DNA of 64,000 bases from Streptomyces europaeiscabiei (lineage in GTDB: Bacteria > Actinomycetota > Actinomycetes > Streptomycetales > Streptomycetaceae), in the NCBI RefSeq assembly GCF_036346855.1, contig NZ_CP107841.1, forward strand, positions 5,460,001 to 5,524,000. The letters run 5' to 3'. The notes beneath the pieces are model-generated. The model worked only from the letters and a program-made list of their open reading frames with translations, was not told the origin of the DNA and ran no database searches. Positions 53,089 to 62,148 of this stretch are shown piece by piece (the first letter of the stretch is position 1; every line of letters begins with the position of its first letter). Both the position numbers and the translations under genes were made by a program.

Positions 53089-53661
53089 CTAGGTCCAGCT
53101 GTGAGCCACGTCCACGACCAGCCGGTCGGGGAGCTGGAGCACCCGGAACGGCAGGCGGGCGCGGACACCCAGGCCGATCTGGGTCTCGCCCTCGAAGCTG
53201 CCGGCGAAGCGGGTGTCACGGAAGGTGCGGTAGCCGGAGATGTTCACGCCGGGCAGGGGCTCGGCCACGTCTCCCGGGTAGGCGACCCCGCCGGTCTCCG
53301 GGTCGTAGCTCGGTGCGGCGACCCGGATCTCCAGGATGGCCCCGCCGCTCACCGGGATGGGGTCGCCGGAACCCGACTGGTGGAGCCGGTCGACGTACTG
53401 GACCCAGTAGCCGATGTGGTCGCCGCCGTCGGGGATGTCGAACACGATGCGGTCGAAGCAGTCGTGCCGGCCTGTCCTGATGTCCGTCAGCGGCACGGCA
53501 CCGCTGTCGGGGCTGCCCTTGACGCCACTGCCCCAGCCCGTCGGGCACGGCGCGGCGGCACGCGCGGCACCGCCGGGCACGGCGCTCGCGGTGGCCGCCG
53601 TCATCCCTATCGCGGTCCCCGCGAGCGCGAGTGCCACGACCGCTGCTCCGATTCGTCGCAT
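53089..53661 (-). CDS. Secreted AMIN-like domain protein
   Basis: 190 residues from the ATG at 53661, with AAGGGGG upstream. The signal peptide AAVVALALAGTAIGMTAATASA is cut near residue 28. The mature domain (CPTGWGSGVKGSP, then LTDIRTGRHDCFDRIVFDIP, YWVQYVDRLHQSGSG, and a closing LPFRVLQLPDRLVVDVAHSW) is the arrangement I know as AMIN-like in actinobacteria. These are periplasm- or surface-located beta domains, related to those that target amidases or pilus secretins to the wall. One disulfide is likely (CPTG with HDCF). No enzyme is attached. Confidence 0.75.
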   Translation of the reverse strand: MRRIGAAVVALALAGTAIGMTAATASAVPGGAARAAAPCPTGWGSGVKGSPDSGAVPLTDIRTGRHDCFDRIVFDIPDGGDHIGYWVQYVDRLHQSGSGDPIPVSGGAILEIRVAAPSYDPETGGVAYPGDVAEPLPGVNISGYRTFRDTRFAGSFEGETQIGLGVRARLPFRVLQLPDRLVVDVAHSWT

Positions 53662-53893
53662 GTTGTCCCCCTTGGTGACGCAACGCTGAGGTGGCGCTGG
53701 TATCGGGTGGGACGCCCTGGTATGGCGGAAGGTTGTACTCCGCGGGCTGCGGAAGTGTCCCAGGAATGTAACAGCGGGCCCGCTCACCGCCGGGAGAACG
53801 CCCGAATTTCCCCGGTTCGGGTGTCCGGTTGTGCCGCTTTGTTTCCCCTTCCTCCTGGGGGTTTGACAGTTGAAGCACCGGAAATCGATAGTA

Positions 53894-53909
53894 CTTACCG
53901 GCGGGTAAG
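53894..53909. promoter_or_regulatory. CTTACC-N4-GGTAAG palindrome
   Basis: A perfect 6+6 inverted repeat with centre GGCG lies in the gap between the divergent AMIN-like and aerolysin-like genes. A similar site (ACTACC-N4-GGTAGT) occurs at 62149. Possible operator of a shared repressor. Confidence 0.5.
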
Positions 53910-53932
53910 AAAGCGTTCCGGGATCCCTGGGC

Positions 53933-54000
53933 GCTCGAACCCCCGGACGCTCGAATCTCCGCATCCCCGAATCCCCGTATGTCTGAATCCCCGCATCCTC
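53933..54000. repeat. Four to five tandem 16-bp repeats
   Basis: Units such as GCTCGAATCTCCGCAT and CCCCGAATCCCCGTAT follow one another immediately upstream of the aerolysin-like gene. Period 16 is clear although copies diverge. The spacing would shift the promoter by repeat number. Confidence 0.65.
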
Positions 54001-54019
54001 GAAAAGAGCGAATACTTCA

Positions 54020-54937
54020 GTGACGGAAAACACAGCTCGGTCCCGTTCCGGTTCTCTTTCCCCGACCCGTCTCCGTTCCCGGTTGCGGGTGCGGCGGGCC
54101 GCGGCGGTCGGTGCGGCTCTTCTCGGTGCCGTGGCGAGCGTTCTCGCGACGCAGCCCGCGCAGGCGGCCGGCGGCCCCAACGGCGCTGTGAACATCCGGG
54201 GCCAGGAGCCCTGGAACACCGACGGGATGATGGCGCGGGTCTGCGGCACCGACGGCGGCACCGGCTACCAGGACTGGTACGTCAACGTCACGACCGGTGA
54301 GCTGCGCGACCACTCCGCGTGGCGCGAGGCCCCCGTGTGGCACAAGGACGACGGCAAGTGGACGCTCCAGCCCGGCTGGGAGCGCTTCGAGGGCCACTGC
54401 GAGTACCCCGTCGCCTCCAGCTGGACCTACCGCGCCGCCTGGCGTCCCATCAGCGAGACCCGCACCAACTGCACCGACAGCGGGTACAGCCTGGAGCTCG
54501 CCCGCGAGTACGCCACCTCCAGGTCGTACTCCCACACCGTCGGCGGCTCCACCAGCGTCGAGGCCTCCATCGGCAGCTGGTTCGGCGTCTCCGCCGAGGC
54601 CTCCTACAGTTACTCCTGGGCCATCGAGAACTCCGTCGCCGTCACCAACAACGACGTCATCGAGATCGGCCCCGAGAAAACCGCCTGGATCGAGGCGAGC
54701 CCGACCAAGCGCGTCGTCCGTGTGAACCCGGTCTTCAAGGTCGAGTCGTACACCTGGAATTCGACCGGAAAGCGCGAGGATGTCGTCGATGTCACTTCCT
54801 GGCGTGGCCGCGGATACGACCGCATTTACTCCTACGGAAATTACATCGACGGCGTCGCCGACGAACTCAAGAACGACGGAACGCCGCTGATGACGTTCCG
54901 CAAGAAGGACCGCCCGGCCGCGACCGAGTGCGCCTGA
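54020..54937 (+). CDS. Secreted aerolysin-like (ETX/MTX2-type) beta-pore protein candidate
   Basis: 305 residues from a GTG at 54020. A signal peptide with a basic lead (RLRVRRAAAVGAALLGAV) is cut near AQAAG. The first half of the mature part (about 50-140) is a Trp-rich domain with four Cys, possibly for binding. The second half (about 150-290) alternates polar and small residues: SYSHTVGGSTSVEASIGSWF, ASYSYSWAIENSVAV, IGPEKTAWIEASPTKRVV. This is the pattern of the amphipathic transmembrane hairpin in aerolysin-family toxins, with the usual neighbouring strands. No catalytic motif. The assignment rests on pattern, not on a search; a structural or spherulin-like role is also possible. Confidence 0.6.
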   Translation: MTENTARSRSGSLSPTRLRSRLRVRRAAAVGAALLGAVASVLATQPAQAAGGPNGAVNIRGQEPWNTDGMMARVCGTDGGTGYQDWYVNVTTGELRDHSAWREAPVWHKDDGKWTLQPGWERFEGHCEYPVASSWTYRAAWRPISETRTNCTDSGYSLELAREYATSRSYSHTVGGSTSVEASIGSWFGVSAEASYSYSWAIENSVAVTNNDVIEIGPEKTAWIEASPTKRVVRVNPVFKVESYTWNSTGKREDVVDVTSWRGRGYDRIYSYGNYIDGVADELKNDGTPLMTFRKKDRPAATECA

Positions 54938-54980
54938 CCCACGCCCGGACACCCCCCGAGCCCGACAGGCTCCGGGACGC

Positions 54981-55721
54981 CTACTTCTGAGCCACGGGGG
55001 AGCCGTTGCGCTCCGGGTGGCGGCGGCGGGCCGACGGGGCGGGGGAGGGGACCTTGTGGAGCAGGGGCGCGGTGGTGGGGCGTCCGGTGCCGGGCGGACG
55101 GCTCACGTACTGGCTGTGCAGGCTGTCGTCGATCCGCCAGAGGATGCCCGTGGTGCGTCCCGTGGGCGCCGTCGCGTCGAGTTTGGCGGTGAAGGAGGCC
55201 AGCCGGTCGTAGAAGGTCCTGGCGCGGGCTCCGGTGGCGGTGAGTTCCGAGGCCGTGGCCTCGCGGAGGGCATCGAGGACGAGGACCAGGTTGTGGCCGG
55301 AGAGCTGGACGTCCTGCATGCCGCCGTCCGCCTTGGTGATGCGGCCCGGCGGCAGATTGGGGTCGGCGGTGAAGTGGGCCGCCCTGGTCGCGGTCGGGCC
55401 GACCCGGTCGTACGGGTCGCGCGTGCTCTGGGTCCAGCCGGGCTCCCAGGCGCCGAACGCCGTGCGGGCCAGGAACGTCCAGGTGTCCTCGTGGCAGCGC
55501 AGCGTGAGGTACGAGACGCCGGCCGCCCGCCGCAGCGTGCCGTTGTGCTCTTCGAGAGCGACCCGGTTCGCGGCGAGGGCGGCCTGGAGGACCACCCGGT
55601 CCTCCTCCCGCCAGCGCCGCTCCTGCTCACCACGTTGAGCCAGCAGATCCCGTTTGATCTGCTGGCTCTTCGCGTACTGCTCGACGAACGTCTTGACCAA
55701 CGTCTTGAATGCCTTGAACAT
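54981..55721 (-). CDS. Hypothetical protein with N-terminal coiled coil
   Basis: 246 residues. Residues about 15-75 form a strongly charged coiled coil (EQYAKSQQIKRDLLAQRGEQ, then RRWREEDRVVLQAALAANRV). The middle (about 80-190) is globular with one Cys (LTLRCHEDTW) and a conserved-looking LSGHNLVLVLDALREAT. The last 40 residues are Pro/Arg-rich and disordered. No signal peptide and no known family. The ribosome site is weak. The gene is convergent with the aerolysin-like gene. Duplicated GGCCGGAGATCCTG sequences lie upstream, between it and the inhibitor-like gene. Confidence 0.6.
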   Translation of the reverse strand: MFKAFKTLVKTFVEQYAKSQQIKRDLLAQRGEQERRWREEDRVVLQAALAANRVALEEHNGTLRRAAGVSYLTLRCHEDTWTFLARTAFGAWEPGWTQSTRDPYDRVGPTATRAAHFTADPNLPPGRITKADGGMQDVQLSGHNLVLVLDALREATASELTATGARARTFYDRLASFTAKLDATAPTGRTTGILWRIDDSLHSQYVSRPPGTGRPTTAPLLHKVPSPAPSARRRHPERNGSPVAQK

Positions 55722-55859
55722 GCCGCCTGCTGAGGTCGGGCCGGAGATCCTGAGGCCGGGCCGGAGATCCTGGTGTCGCGACGATCCTGGTGTCGCAGCG
55801 GCCCAACGACCGTCAGCAGATCTTGGTCACGCCGGCCGTCCTGCGCGCCCGGTCCTCGG

Positions 55860-56435
55860 CTACGGGTACAACTCCACCACGTCGGCTTGGTCGTTGGCGT
55901 GTACCAGGGCCTCGTACGCGTAGGTCGGTCCGCCCCAGATCCGTTCCAGTTGACCGCTGCCGCCGGAGGTGACCCAGTTCTTGCCGACGATCCAGGCGCC
56001 GCCGGTCTGCGCGTTGTAGTAGGAGCTGACCTGGTCCTGCCAGCTTGTGCCGTCGGGCATCCTGTAGTTGGACAGGGTGTAGGAGCCGTAGTTGTAGAAG
56101 TCCAGTCGGTAGCCGGTCGCGTCGCGGTGCTGCCACACACAGGCGTATCCGGTACGGCAGTCGCCTGTTCCGTCGGCCGCCGCGCGGGTGGACGGTACGA
56201 CCGACATCTCCACGCCCGGCGCCAGCCGCACGCGGTCCTTCGCGACGCGCTCGGCGCCCTCGTTGTGCCGCAGCAGGCCCTCGACCTGCCGCTCCAGCCG
56301 GGTGTCCGCCGTCCGGGCGGACGCGGAGGCCTCCGCCGTCGCGGCGGCCGACGGGGTGGCCAGAGCCGTCGCGAGTAAGGATGCGGCGACCAGTCCGAGT
56401 GCGAGCGAGGTGCGGCGCGTGCTCAGCGGATTCAT
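55860..56435 (-). CDS. Secreted peptidase-inhibitor I36-like (SMPI-type) protein
   Basis: 191 residues. Signal peptide LALGLVAASLLATALATPSAAA is cut near residue 32. A helical pro-like region (about 40-75, DTRLERQVEGLLRHNEGAER) precedes a beta/gamma-crystallin-type domain of about 100 residues: CRTGYACVWQHRDATGYRLD, then FYNYGSYTLSNYRMPDG and SWQDQVSSYYNAQTGG. This is the I36 inhibitor pattern, whose type member is the Streptomyces metalloprotease inhibitor SMPI. Two Cys residues could pair. It acts outside the cell, probably as inhibitor or structural protein. GGGAGAG lies just before the ATG. Confidence 0.82.
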   Translation of the reverse strand: MNPLSTRRTSLALGLVAASLLATALATPSAAATAEASASARTADTRLERQVEGLLRHNEGAERVAKDRVRLAPGVEMSVVPSTRAAADGTGDCRTGYACVWQHRDATGYRLDFYNYGSYTLSNYRMPDGTSWQDQVSSYYNAQTGGAWIVGKNWVTSGGSGQLERIWGGPTYAYEALVHANDQADVVELYP

Positions 56436-56854
56436 GCGTCTCTCCCGTTTGTGCGTAGCCGGAACCGGGTGCTCCCGTGCCCCATGGTCGGCGGAGCCCT
56501 TCAGCCCGCACCAGGCGTTTCGGGCACGGTCGAATTCCGCTGGTCACCCCGCGTACCACCAGGTCCTCGCCGAGGTGGGTGACGGTGCGCGGGACGTTCA
56601 CCGCCGATCCACCGCCCTCGTGTGGGCGCGGAGTGAGGCAGGAGACGGACGCCGGGTGTTGTCGCCGACGGAGGGGAGGACACCGATGTCATGCCGTCCG
56701 CCATTCAGGATTTGTCCGTCAACTTGCCCTGGAATCAACCCCGTTGGGGAATGTGCCACCTCGCGAACACGGCCTGGGGACGGCCCGGGGGAGCCACTGT
56801 GGAATTCCTGTGGCGGACTGCCTTACGTGTGAGTAGAACGTTAGGGTCTGCCGT
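56436..56854. other. Intergenic region, no convincing gene
   Basis: About 420 bases between divergent genes. Two short frames with possible ribosome sites (from 56686 and 56691) lack Streptomyces codon bias, and I do not call them. TTACGTGTGAGTAGAACG just before 56855 may hold the promoter of the regulator gene. Confidence 0.5.
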
Positions 56855-59800
56855 ATGAACGCTCGGCTGGCCCTGCTCAGCACGGTGGATCCCGGCGTCG
56901 CGGAGAGCGAGGTCTTCCGGCTGGCGCTCCAGCACGCGGTCGGGGAACTCGGCGCTCTCGGGGGAATGGTCCATCTGCGGGGCCCCATGTCCGCCCTGCG
57001 TCTGGTGTCGGTCACCGGCCTGCCGGCCGCTCTCACCCGCCCGTGGGAGATCATCGACCAGGAGGGCCCGCTGCCCCCGGCCCGCGCCCTGCACCAGGGC
57101 AGCGGAGTGTGGTCGCCGCTGGGCTCCATGTCCATCGCCTGGCCCGGCACCGGTCTCGCCGCGTTACCCGTGTCCGGCTGCGACCGCACGATAGGCGCGC
57201 TCACCGTCCTCACCGGCGACCGGGGCGAACCCACCGGCCTGGAATGGGACTTCCTGCGGGCGGTCGTCGACTGGACCGAGAACCGCATGGCGCAGGCGCC
57301 CCCGCCGTCGGCACCCGCGCAGCCCGAGCCGGGCGGTGAACGGCTGCGGCAGGCGCTGAAGGAGGTCAGCGTCGGCTCCTGGGACTGGGACATCCGCACC
57401 GGCGACCTGATCTGGGACGAGGCCGCACTGGAGCTCTACGGCACCAGGCCGGCCGAGTTCACCGGCCAGATAGAGAACTGGATGCGGATCGTCCACCCCG
57501 ACGACCTCGCCCCGACACTGGCCGCGGCGGAGCGGGCCATCCGCGGCCACGGCGTCTACGAGGCGGAGTACCGCGTACGGCGGTTCGACGGCACCTGGGG
57601 CTGGACGAGGGCCCGCGGCCGGGCCACCTACGACGAGCACGGCGACCCCCACCGGATGATCGGCGTCGGCTGGGAGAGCAACGAGTCGCGGTCCGCGCGC
57701 GACGCACTCAGCCGGGCCCTGCGGCACATGAGCGACGGTTTCCTCGCCGTCGACGACGACTGGCGAATCACCTTCGCCAACCTGGAGGCGGAACGCACCC
57801 TCGGCCTCTCCGAGGAGGAGCTGTTCGGGCGGCTGCTGTGGGACCTGCCCTCCGTGCGCGAGACTCCCTGTCTGGAGAGCCGCTGCCGGGAGGCCGCCGC
57901 CGAGGAGAAGCCCGCCGGGTTCGACGTCCACGTGCCGGACAACGACCTCGTCTACCACCTGCGGCTGGTCCCCGGCCCCGACGGCCGCACCATCTACTTC
58001 ACCGACGTCACCGACAGACGGCGGCACGAGGAGGAACGTCGCGAGGCCGAGCGCGCGGCCTCCGAACGGGCCCACCGCATCGCCGCGTTGACCGTCGCCC
58101 TCGCCAAGGCGACCACCTCGCAGGACGTCGTCGACGCGGTCGCCCTGCGGGTGCTGCCGCCGTTCGCCGCCACCGGCCTCCTCGTCCAGACCGTCGAGAA
58201 CGGCCGCCTCCACAACGTCGGCTCCGTCGGTTACACGGACGAGTTCATCGCCCTCGTCAACCACCGCCACCGCACGCCCTACGGCCCGGCCTGGCACGCC
58301 ATCAACACGGGCACCCCGATCTTCATCTCCTCGCCGCAGGAGTACGTCGAGTACGCCTCCCATGACGCCGATCTGCTCGCCCGGACCGGCAAACGGGCCT
58401 GGGCGTTCCTGCCGTTGACCGCGTCCGACCACACCTTCGGCGTGTGCGTCGTCTCCTTCGACCGGCCGCGCCGCCTCACCGACGAGGAACGCACCCTCCT
58501 CACCGCGATCAGCGCGCTCCTCGCCCAGGCCCTGGAACGCGCCCGGCTCTACGACCTCGAACACACCCGGTCCCGCGAACTCCAGCGCGCCCTGCTCCCC
58601 CAGGACCTGCCCGTCCTGGCCGCCTGCGAGTCAGCCGTCCGCTACCTCCCGGCCGGGCAGGGCATGGACGTCGGCGGCGACTGGTACGACGTCATCCCGC
58701 TCTCCAGCGGCCAGGTCGCCCTCGTCGTCGGCGACGTCATGGGCCACGGCCTGTCCGAGGCCGCCACCATGGGCCGCCTCCGCACGGCCGTCCACACCCT
58801 CGCCGACCTCGAACTGCCCCCCGACGAGATCATGAGCCACCTCAACGACATCGTCGCCGGCATGGGCGAGGAGTCGTACGTCACCTGCCTGTACGCCCTC
58901 TACGACTCCACCACCCAGATCTGCTCCATCGCCCGTGCCGGGCACCCGCCACCGGCCCTGGTGCGCCCCGACGGAACCGTGCACTTCCCGGAGTGGACAG
59001 CCGACCCGCCGCTCGGCGCGGCCGAGCCGCCGTTCGAGACGGTGGAGCTGAGTGTGCCCGAGGGCAGCCTGCTCGTGCTCTACACCGACGGTCTGGTCGA
59101 GTCGGCGAAACGCGGGATAGACGAGGGCATGGCCGACCTGGCCCGTCTCCTGCGCACCGCCCACGAGGACGGCACCGCCGCCGACCTGGAGCGCCTCTGC
59201 GACACCCTCACGCACGGCCTGCTCCCCGCCGAGCACGCGGCGGCGGACGACGCGGCCTTCCTCGTCGCCCGACTGCACGCCCTGACCGACGAACGGATGG
59301 CGTCCTGGTCCCTCCTCGACGACCCGAAGGCCGCCCGGCAGGCCCGCCGCCACGTCCGCGACCAGCTTGCCGTCTGGGGCCTGGACGACCTGGCCCCGAC
59401 CACCGAACTCCTCGCCAGCGAACTCGTCGGCAACGTCGTACGCCATGCCAAGGGCCCCGTCCGGCTGCGCCTCCTGCACGGTTCCGCGCTGGTCTGCGAG
59501 GTCTTCGACGGCAGCCTCACCGTGCCCCGCATACGCCGGGCCACGGACACCGACGAGGGCGGCCGTGGCCTCCAGCTGATCACCGCGCTCTCCCAGCGCT
59601 GGGGCACCCGCTACACCGCCACCGGCAAGTGCATCTGGACCGAGCAGTCCCTCACCGGCCCCGACCGGACCCCGCAGCCCGACCCGCTGGAGCACCTGCT
59701 CCTGATCCCTGAGGACTTCGACGGCGACCTGGACGCGCTGTCCTTCGGGGACCTGGACATCGCCCCGGACCACGGCGACGAACACGACCGCGACCAGTAG
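56855..59800 (+). CDS. PAS-GAF-SpoIIE phosphatase with C-terminal HATPase domain
   Basis: 981 residues. Domains in order: GAF-like (about 10-145), PAS fold (about 165-280, VGSWDWDIRTGDLIW), PAS (about 290-385, DGFLAVDDDWRITFAN), GAF (about 410-560), a SpoIIE/PP2C phosphatase (about 580-805) with metal-binding Asp in GGDWYDV, GDVMGHG and TDGL, and a short RsbW-type HATPase (about 820-945) with the N-box ASELVGNVVRHA and G-box DEGGRGLQL. It is soluble. Such proteins switch anti-sigma/anti-anti-sigma partners by dephosphorylation and kinase activity in response to ligands bound by PAS/GAF. Partner genes are not nearby. AGGG is the only ribosome-site candidate. Confidence 0.93.
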   Translation: MNARLALLSTVDPGVAESEVFRLALQHAVGELGALGGMVHLRGPMSALRLVSVTGLPAALTRPWEIIDQEGPLPPARALHQGSGVWSPLGSMSIAWPGTGLAALPVSGCDRTIGALTVLTGDRGEPTGLEWDFLRAVVDWTENRMAQAPPPSAPAQPEPGGERLRQALKEVSVGSWDWDIRTGDLIWDEAALELYGTRPAEFTGQIENWMRIVHPDDLAPTLAAAERAIRGHGVYEAEYRVRRFDGTWGWTRARGRATYDEHGDPHRMIGVGWESNESRSARDALSRALRHMSDGFLAVDDDWRITFANLEAERTLGLSEEELFGRLLWDLPSVRETPCLESRCREAAAEEKPAGFDVHVPDNDLVYHLRLVPGPDGRTIYFTDVTDRRRHEEERREAERAASERAHRIAALTVALAKATTSQDVVDAVALRVLPPFAATGLLVQTVENGRLHNVGSVGYTDEFIALVNHRHRTPYGPAWHAINTGTPIFISSPQEYVEYASHDADLLARTGKRAWAFLPLTASDHTFGVCVVSFDRPRRLTDEERTLLTAISALLAQALERARLYDLEHTRSRELQRALLPQDLPVLAACESAVRYLPAGQGMDVGGDWYDVIPLSSGQVALVVGDVMGHGLSEAATMGRLRTAVHTLADLELPPDEIMSHLNDIVAGMGEESYVTCLYALYDSTTQICSIARAGHPPPALVRPDGTVHFPEWTADPPLGAAEPPFETVELSVPEGSLLVLYTDGLVESAKRGIDEGMADLARLLRTAHEDGTAADLERLCDTLTHGLLPAEHAAADDAAFLVARLHALTDERMASWSLLDDPKAARQARRHVRDQLAVWGLDDLAPTTELLASELVGNVVRHAKGPVRLRLLHGSALVCEVFDGSLTVPRIRRATDTDEGGRGLQLITALSQRWGTRYTATGKCIWTEQSLTGPDRTPQPDPLEHLLLIPEDFDGDLDALSFGDLDIAPDHGDEHDRDQ

Positions 59801-59803
59801 CCG

Positions 59804-60138
59804 TCAGGCTCCGCCGCGGCAGCCGTGGCGGCCTCCTCCAGGGGACAGGACGGGGACGCCTCCGGCAGCGGGTCGCCTCTCGCTGTAGACGTCCGTGTCC
59901 TTCATGCAGCCCCAGGCGCCGTTGTCGGCCTTGGTCCGGATCCAGCGGTTGGGTGCGGGCCACCCATGTTGGCGCCGAAGTGGTAACTGCACTTGAACCA
60001 GGGGGTGCTGTACATGTGGCCCACGACTTCGAACGTGTACGGGTTCTTGTAGACGGCCGCCCCGGGCACGTTGTTGCACCACCAGGTGCCGCCGCTCTGC
60101 CGGCAGGGGTTCGCGGCGGACGCCGGGGGCGCGGTCAC
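59804..60138 (-). pseudogene. Frameshifted secreted SH3-like protein remnant
   Basis: From a GTG at 60138 the frame reads ASAANPCRQSGGTWWCNNVP, then GHMYSTPWFKCSYHFGANMGG. The next conserved part (PAPNRWIRTKADNGAWGCMK, then DTDVYSE) is in the neighbouring frame, so one base has been lost or gained near 59965-59975. The Cys pattern and GAWGCMKDTDV ending resemble small secreted bacterial SH3-type proteins. The hydrophobic signal-peptide core that should precede ASAANP is missing, and its place is taken by GAACGTGCC repeats. It is unlikely to make a secreted protein now. Confidence 0.55.
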
Positions 60139-60164
60139 CCCCGGATCCGTGCGGCTCGACGTGG

Positions 60165-60256
60165 CGCGAACGTGCCGCAGACGTGCCGCGAACGTGCCCG
60201 CGAACGTGCCGCGAACGTGCCCGCAGACGTGCCGCGAACGTGCCCCAGACGTGCGG
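60165..60256. repeat. GAACGTGCC tandem repeats
   Basis: About eight units of 11-12 bases alternate GCGAACGTGCC and GCAGACGTGCC. They replace the expected 5' part of the SH3-like gene. Confidence 0.75.
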
Positions 60257-60299
60257 AACCCCGGTGCGCTCGCCGTGGAGGGGCGGGCGCACCGGGGTT
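60257..60299 (-). terminator. Hairpin terminator after the S33 peptidase gene
   Basis: AACCCCGGTGCG (60257-60268) pairs perfectly with CGCACCGGGGTT (60288-60299). It lies 60 bases beyond the stop codon of the minus-strand peptidase gene. Confidence 0.7.
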
Positions 60300-60359
60300 C
60301 GTGTCGGTCGATCAGTTCACCGTCGGTCAGCCGGTCGGTTCACCGGCCGGTCAGCCGGG

Positions 60360-62015
60360 TCAGCTCACGTCGCCGATGCGGTCGACGCGCTCGTTGACGC
60401 CGTTGCGGAGTTCGCTGAGCGTCGTGCCGGGCGGCGCCGTCTTCGGGGTGGAGGACGGCGGCTGGGTCTCGTCCGAGCAGGTGGTGCCGGCGGCCGGGAC
60501 CTTCAGGTCGACGAAGTAGTTGATGACCGCGTCCGTCGCGCAGGCGCTGCGGCCGAACGCGGTGTGGCCCTCGGCGTCGAACGTCACCAGCGCGGCGTTG
60601 TCGAGCTGGTGGGACAGGGCGACGGCGTCCCGGTAGGGGGTGTCCGGGTCACCGGTGGTGCCGAGGACCAGGATCGGCGCCGAGCCCCTGGCCCGGAAGG
60701 AGCCGTCGTAGCGGCTGACCTTCTCGGCGGGCCACTGGACGCAGGCGGTGGCGTGCTGGTGGTCGTAGGTCGGCGGACCGAACGCCATGGCCGGGCCCAG
60801 CAGCGGCGCCGCCTTCGCGTTGGCCTTGACGTTCCATTCCAGCTTGCGCAGGCTCTTCGGGTAGTCCTTGTCGACGCACTCGACGACCACGTTCGGGCCG
60901 AGGAAGTCGAAGCTGGCCGGGGACGGCGGACGCAGCAGGAACGAGGTGTTGTCCCGCAGCTGCGCCTTGCGCAGGGCCGCGCCGAGCGAGGGCCAGATGA
61001 CCTTGCCCTCGTTGATGTTGAACATCAGCCGGTAGACCAGGGTGTAGCCGTTGGCCTTGCCACCGCTCGCGGTGGTCACGGGGTTCGTGTCGAGGTCCTT
61101 CTTCAGCTGCTCGAACGCCCCGCGCGGGTCCCCGTCGCCGAAGCCGCAGATCGCCTGGTCGGCGGCGCACCAGTCGAGGAAGCGGCCCATCGCGCCGTCC
61201 AGCGCCAGGTACTGCGTACGGTCGTAGGCGTACGGGCGGTTGGCGTAGTGGTCGGGGTCGTACGCCCCGTCGAGGGTCAGCGCCCGCACCCGCTTCGGGA
61301 ACATCGCGGCGTAGACGGTGCCGATGTACGAGCCGAACGAGCGGCCGTAGTACGTCAGTTGCTCCTCGCCGAGGGCCTGACGCAGCAGGTCGATGTCACG
61401 GGCGACGTACTCGGTGCCGACGTACGGCAGCAGCGAGCCCGAGTTGGTCTGGCAGGCCTGGTCGAACTCGGCGGCCTCGCTCAGCGCCGGACCGTAGGCG
61501 TCCGGGCCCGGGACGCCCTTGGCGTCGGTGACGGCCTTGGTGTAGCGGGCGTCGTCGAAGCAGGTGAGCGCCGAACTGCGGCCGACGCCACGGACGTCGT
61601 AGCCGAAGACGTCGAACGAGTCGCGCAACGCGGCAGGGAGGCCCGCGTGGTTGTTGCGGACGAAGTCCACCCCGGAGTTGCCCGGCCCGCCGGGCTGCAT
61701 GAAGAGCGTGCCCTTGCGCTTCGTCTGGTCGGCGGCCTTCTTACGGACGACCGCGAGGGTGATCTTGGTGCCCTGTGGCGCCCGGTAGTCCAGCGGCACG
61801 TCGGCGTTCGCGCACTCGAAGCCGCCCTGGCAGTCGGACCAGGTGAGGGTCGGCACGGGCGGCGGCGGTGTCTTCGACGCCTGGGTCTTCTGCGTCGTGG
61901 TCTGCGCGGCCATCGCCTGGGTCGCCGTCCCCGTCGCGGCGAGGACGAGCGCGGTCAGCGCGGCCCCGACGAGTCTGAGACGCGAGGAGCGTCTCGTCGT
62001 GTGATGCATGGTCAT
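60360..62015 (-). CDS. Secreted S33 tripeptidyl aminopeptidase-like hydrolase
   Basis: 551 residues with AGGGGGG before the ATG. Signal peptide: RLRLVGAALTALVLAATGTA, cut near AMAAQ. The alpha/beta hydrolase fold has the oxyanion strand GTLFMQPGGPGNSGVDF (about 100-116), nucleophile Ser in YGRSFGSYIG (about 225), catalytic Asp in TTGDPDTPY (about 465), and His in AEGHTAFG (about 490). The C-terminal TAP-type region (about 410-510) and paired Cys residues are as in Streptomyces tripeptidyl aminopeptidases, which remove tripeptides from secreted propeptides or extracellular peptides. The gene is divergent from a small secreted-protein gene. Confidence 0.92.
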   Translation of the reverse strand: MTMHHTTRRSSRLRLVGAALTALVLAATGTATQAMAAQTTTQKTQASKTPPPPVPTLTWSDCQGGFECANADVPLDYRAPQGTKITLAVVRKKAADQTKRKGTLFMQPGGPGNSGVDFVRNNHAGLPAALRDSFDVFGYDVRGVGRSSALTCFDDARYTKAVTDAKGVPGPDAYGPALSEAAEFDQACQTNSGSLLPYVGTEYVARDIDLLRQALGEEQLTYYGRSFGSYIGTVYAAMFPKRVRALTLDGAYDPDHYANRPYAYDRTQYLALDGAMGRFLDWCAADQAICGFGDGDPRGAFEQLKKDLDTNPVTTASGGKANGYTLVYRLMFNINEGKVIWPSLGAALRKAQLRDNTSFLLRPPSPASFDFLGPNVVVECVDKDYPKSLRKLEWNVKANAKAAPLLGPAMAFGPPTYDHQHATACVQWPAEKVSRYDGSFRARGSAPILVLGTTGDPDTPYRDAVALSHQLDNAALVTFDAEGHTAFGRSACATDAVINYFVDLKVPAAGTTCSDETQPPSSTPKTAPPGTTLSELRNGVNERVDRIGDVS

Positions 62016-62148
62016 GGGTGTTGCCCCCCTGGGCTGTTGAATCCCCTGGACCCCACTGGTCGAGGTGAGGTCGGAGAATGTCTAACCCAAGAGAGGGGAA
62101 AATGGCCAGACGGGTGCCGCGGTGGCCGACATTCCACAATATCTCTTC

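Noticed and set aside
56686..56855. Two short overlapping frames (48 and 55 codons), one Cys-rich with GGGAGG upstream, one overlapping the ATG of the regulator
   Set aside because: Third positions are not GC-biased and TTA codons occur; neither has recognisable content, so coding is not supported.
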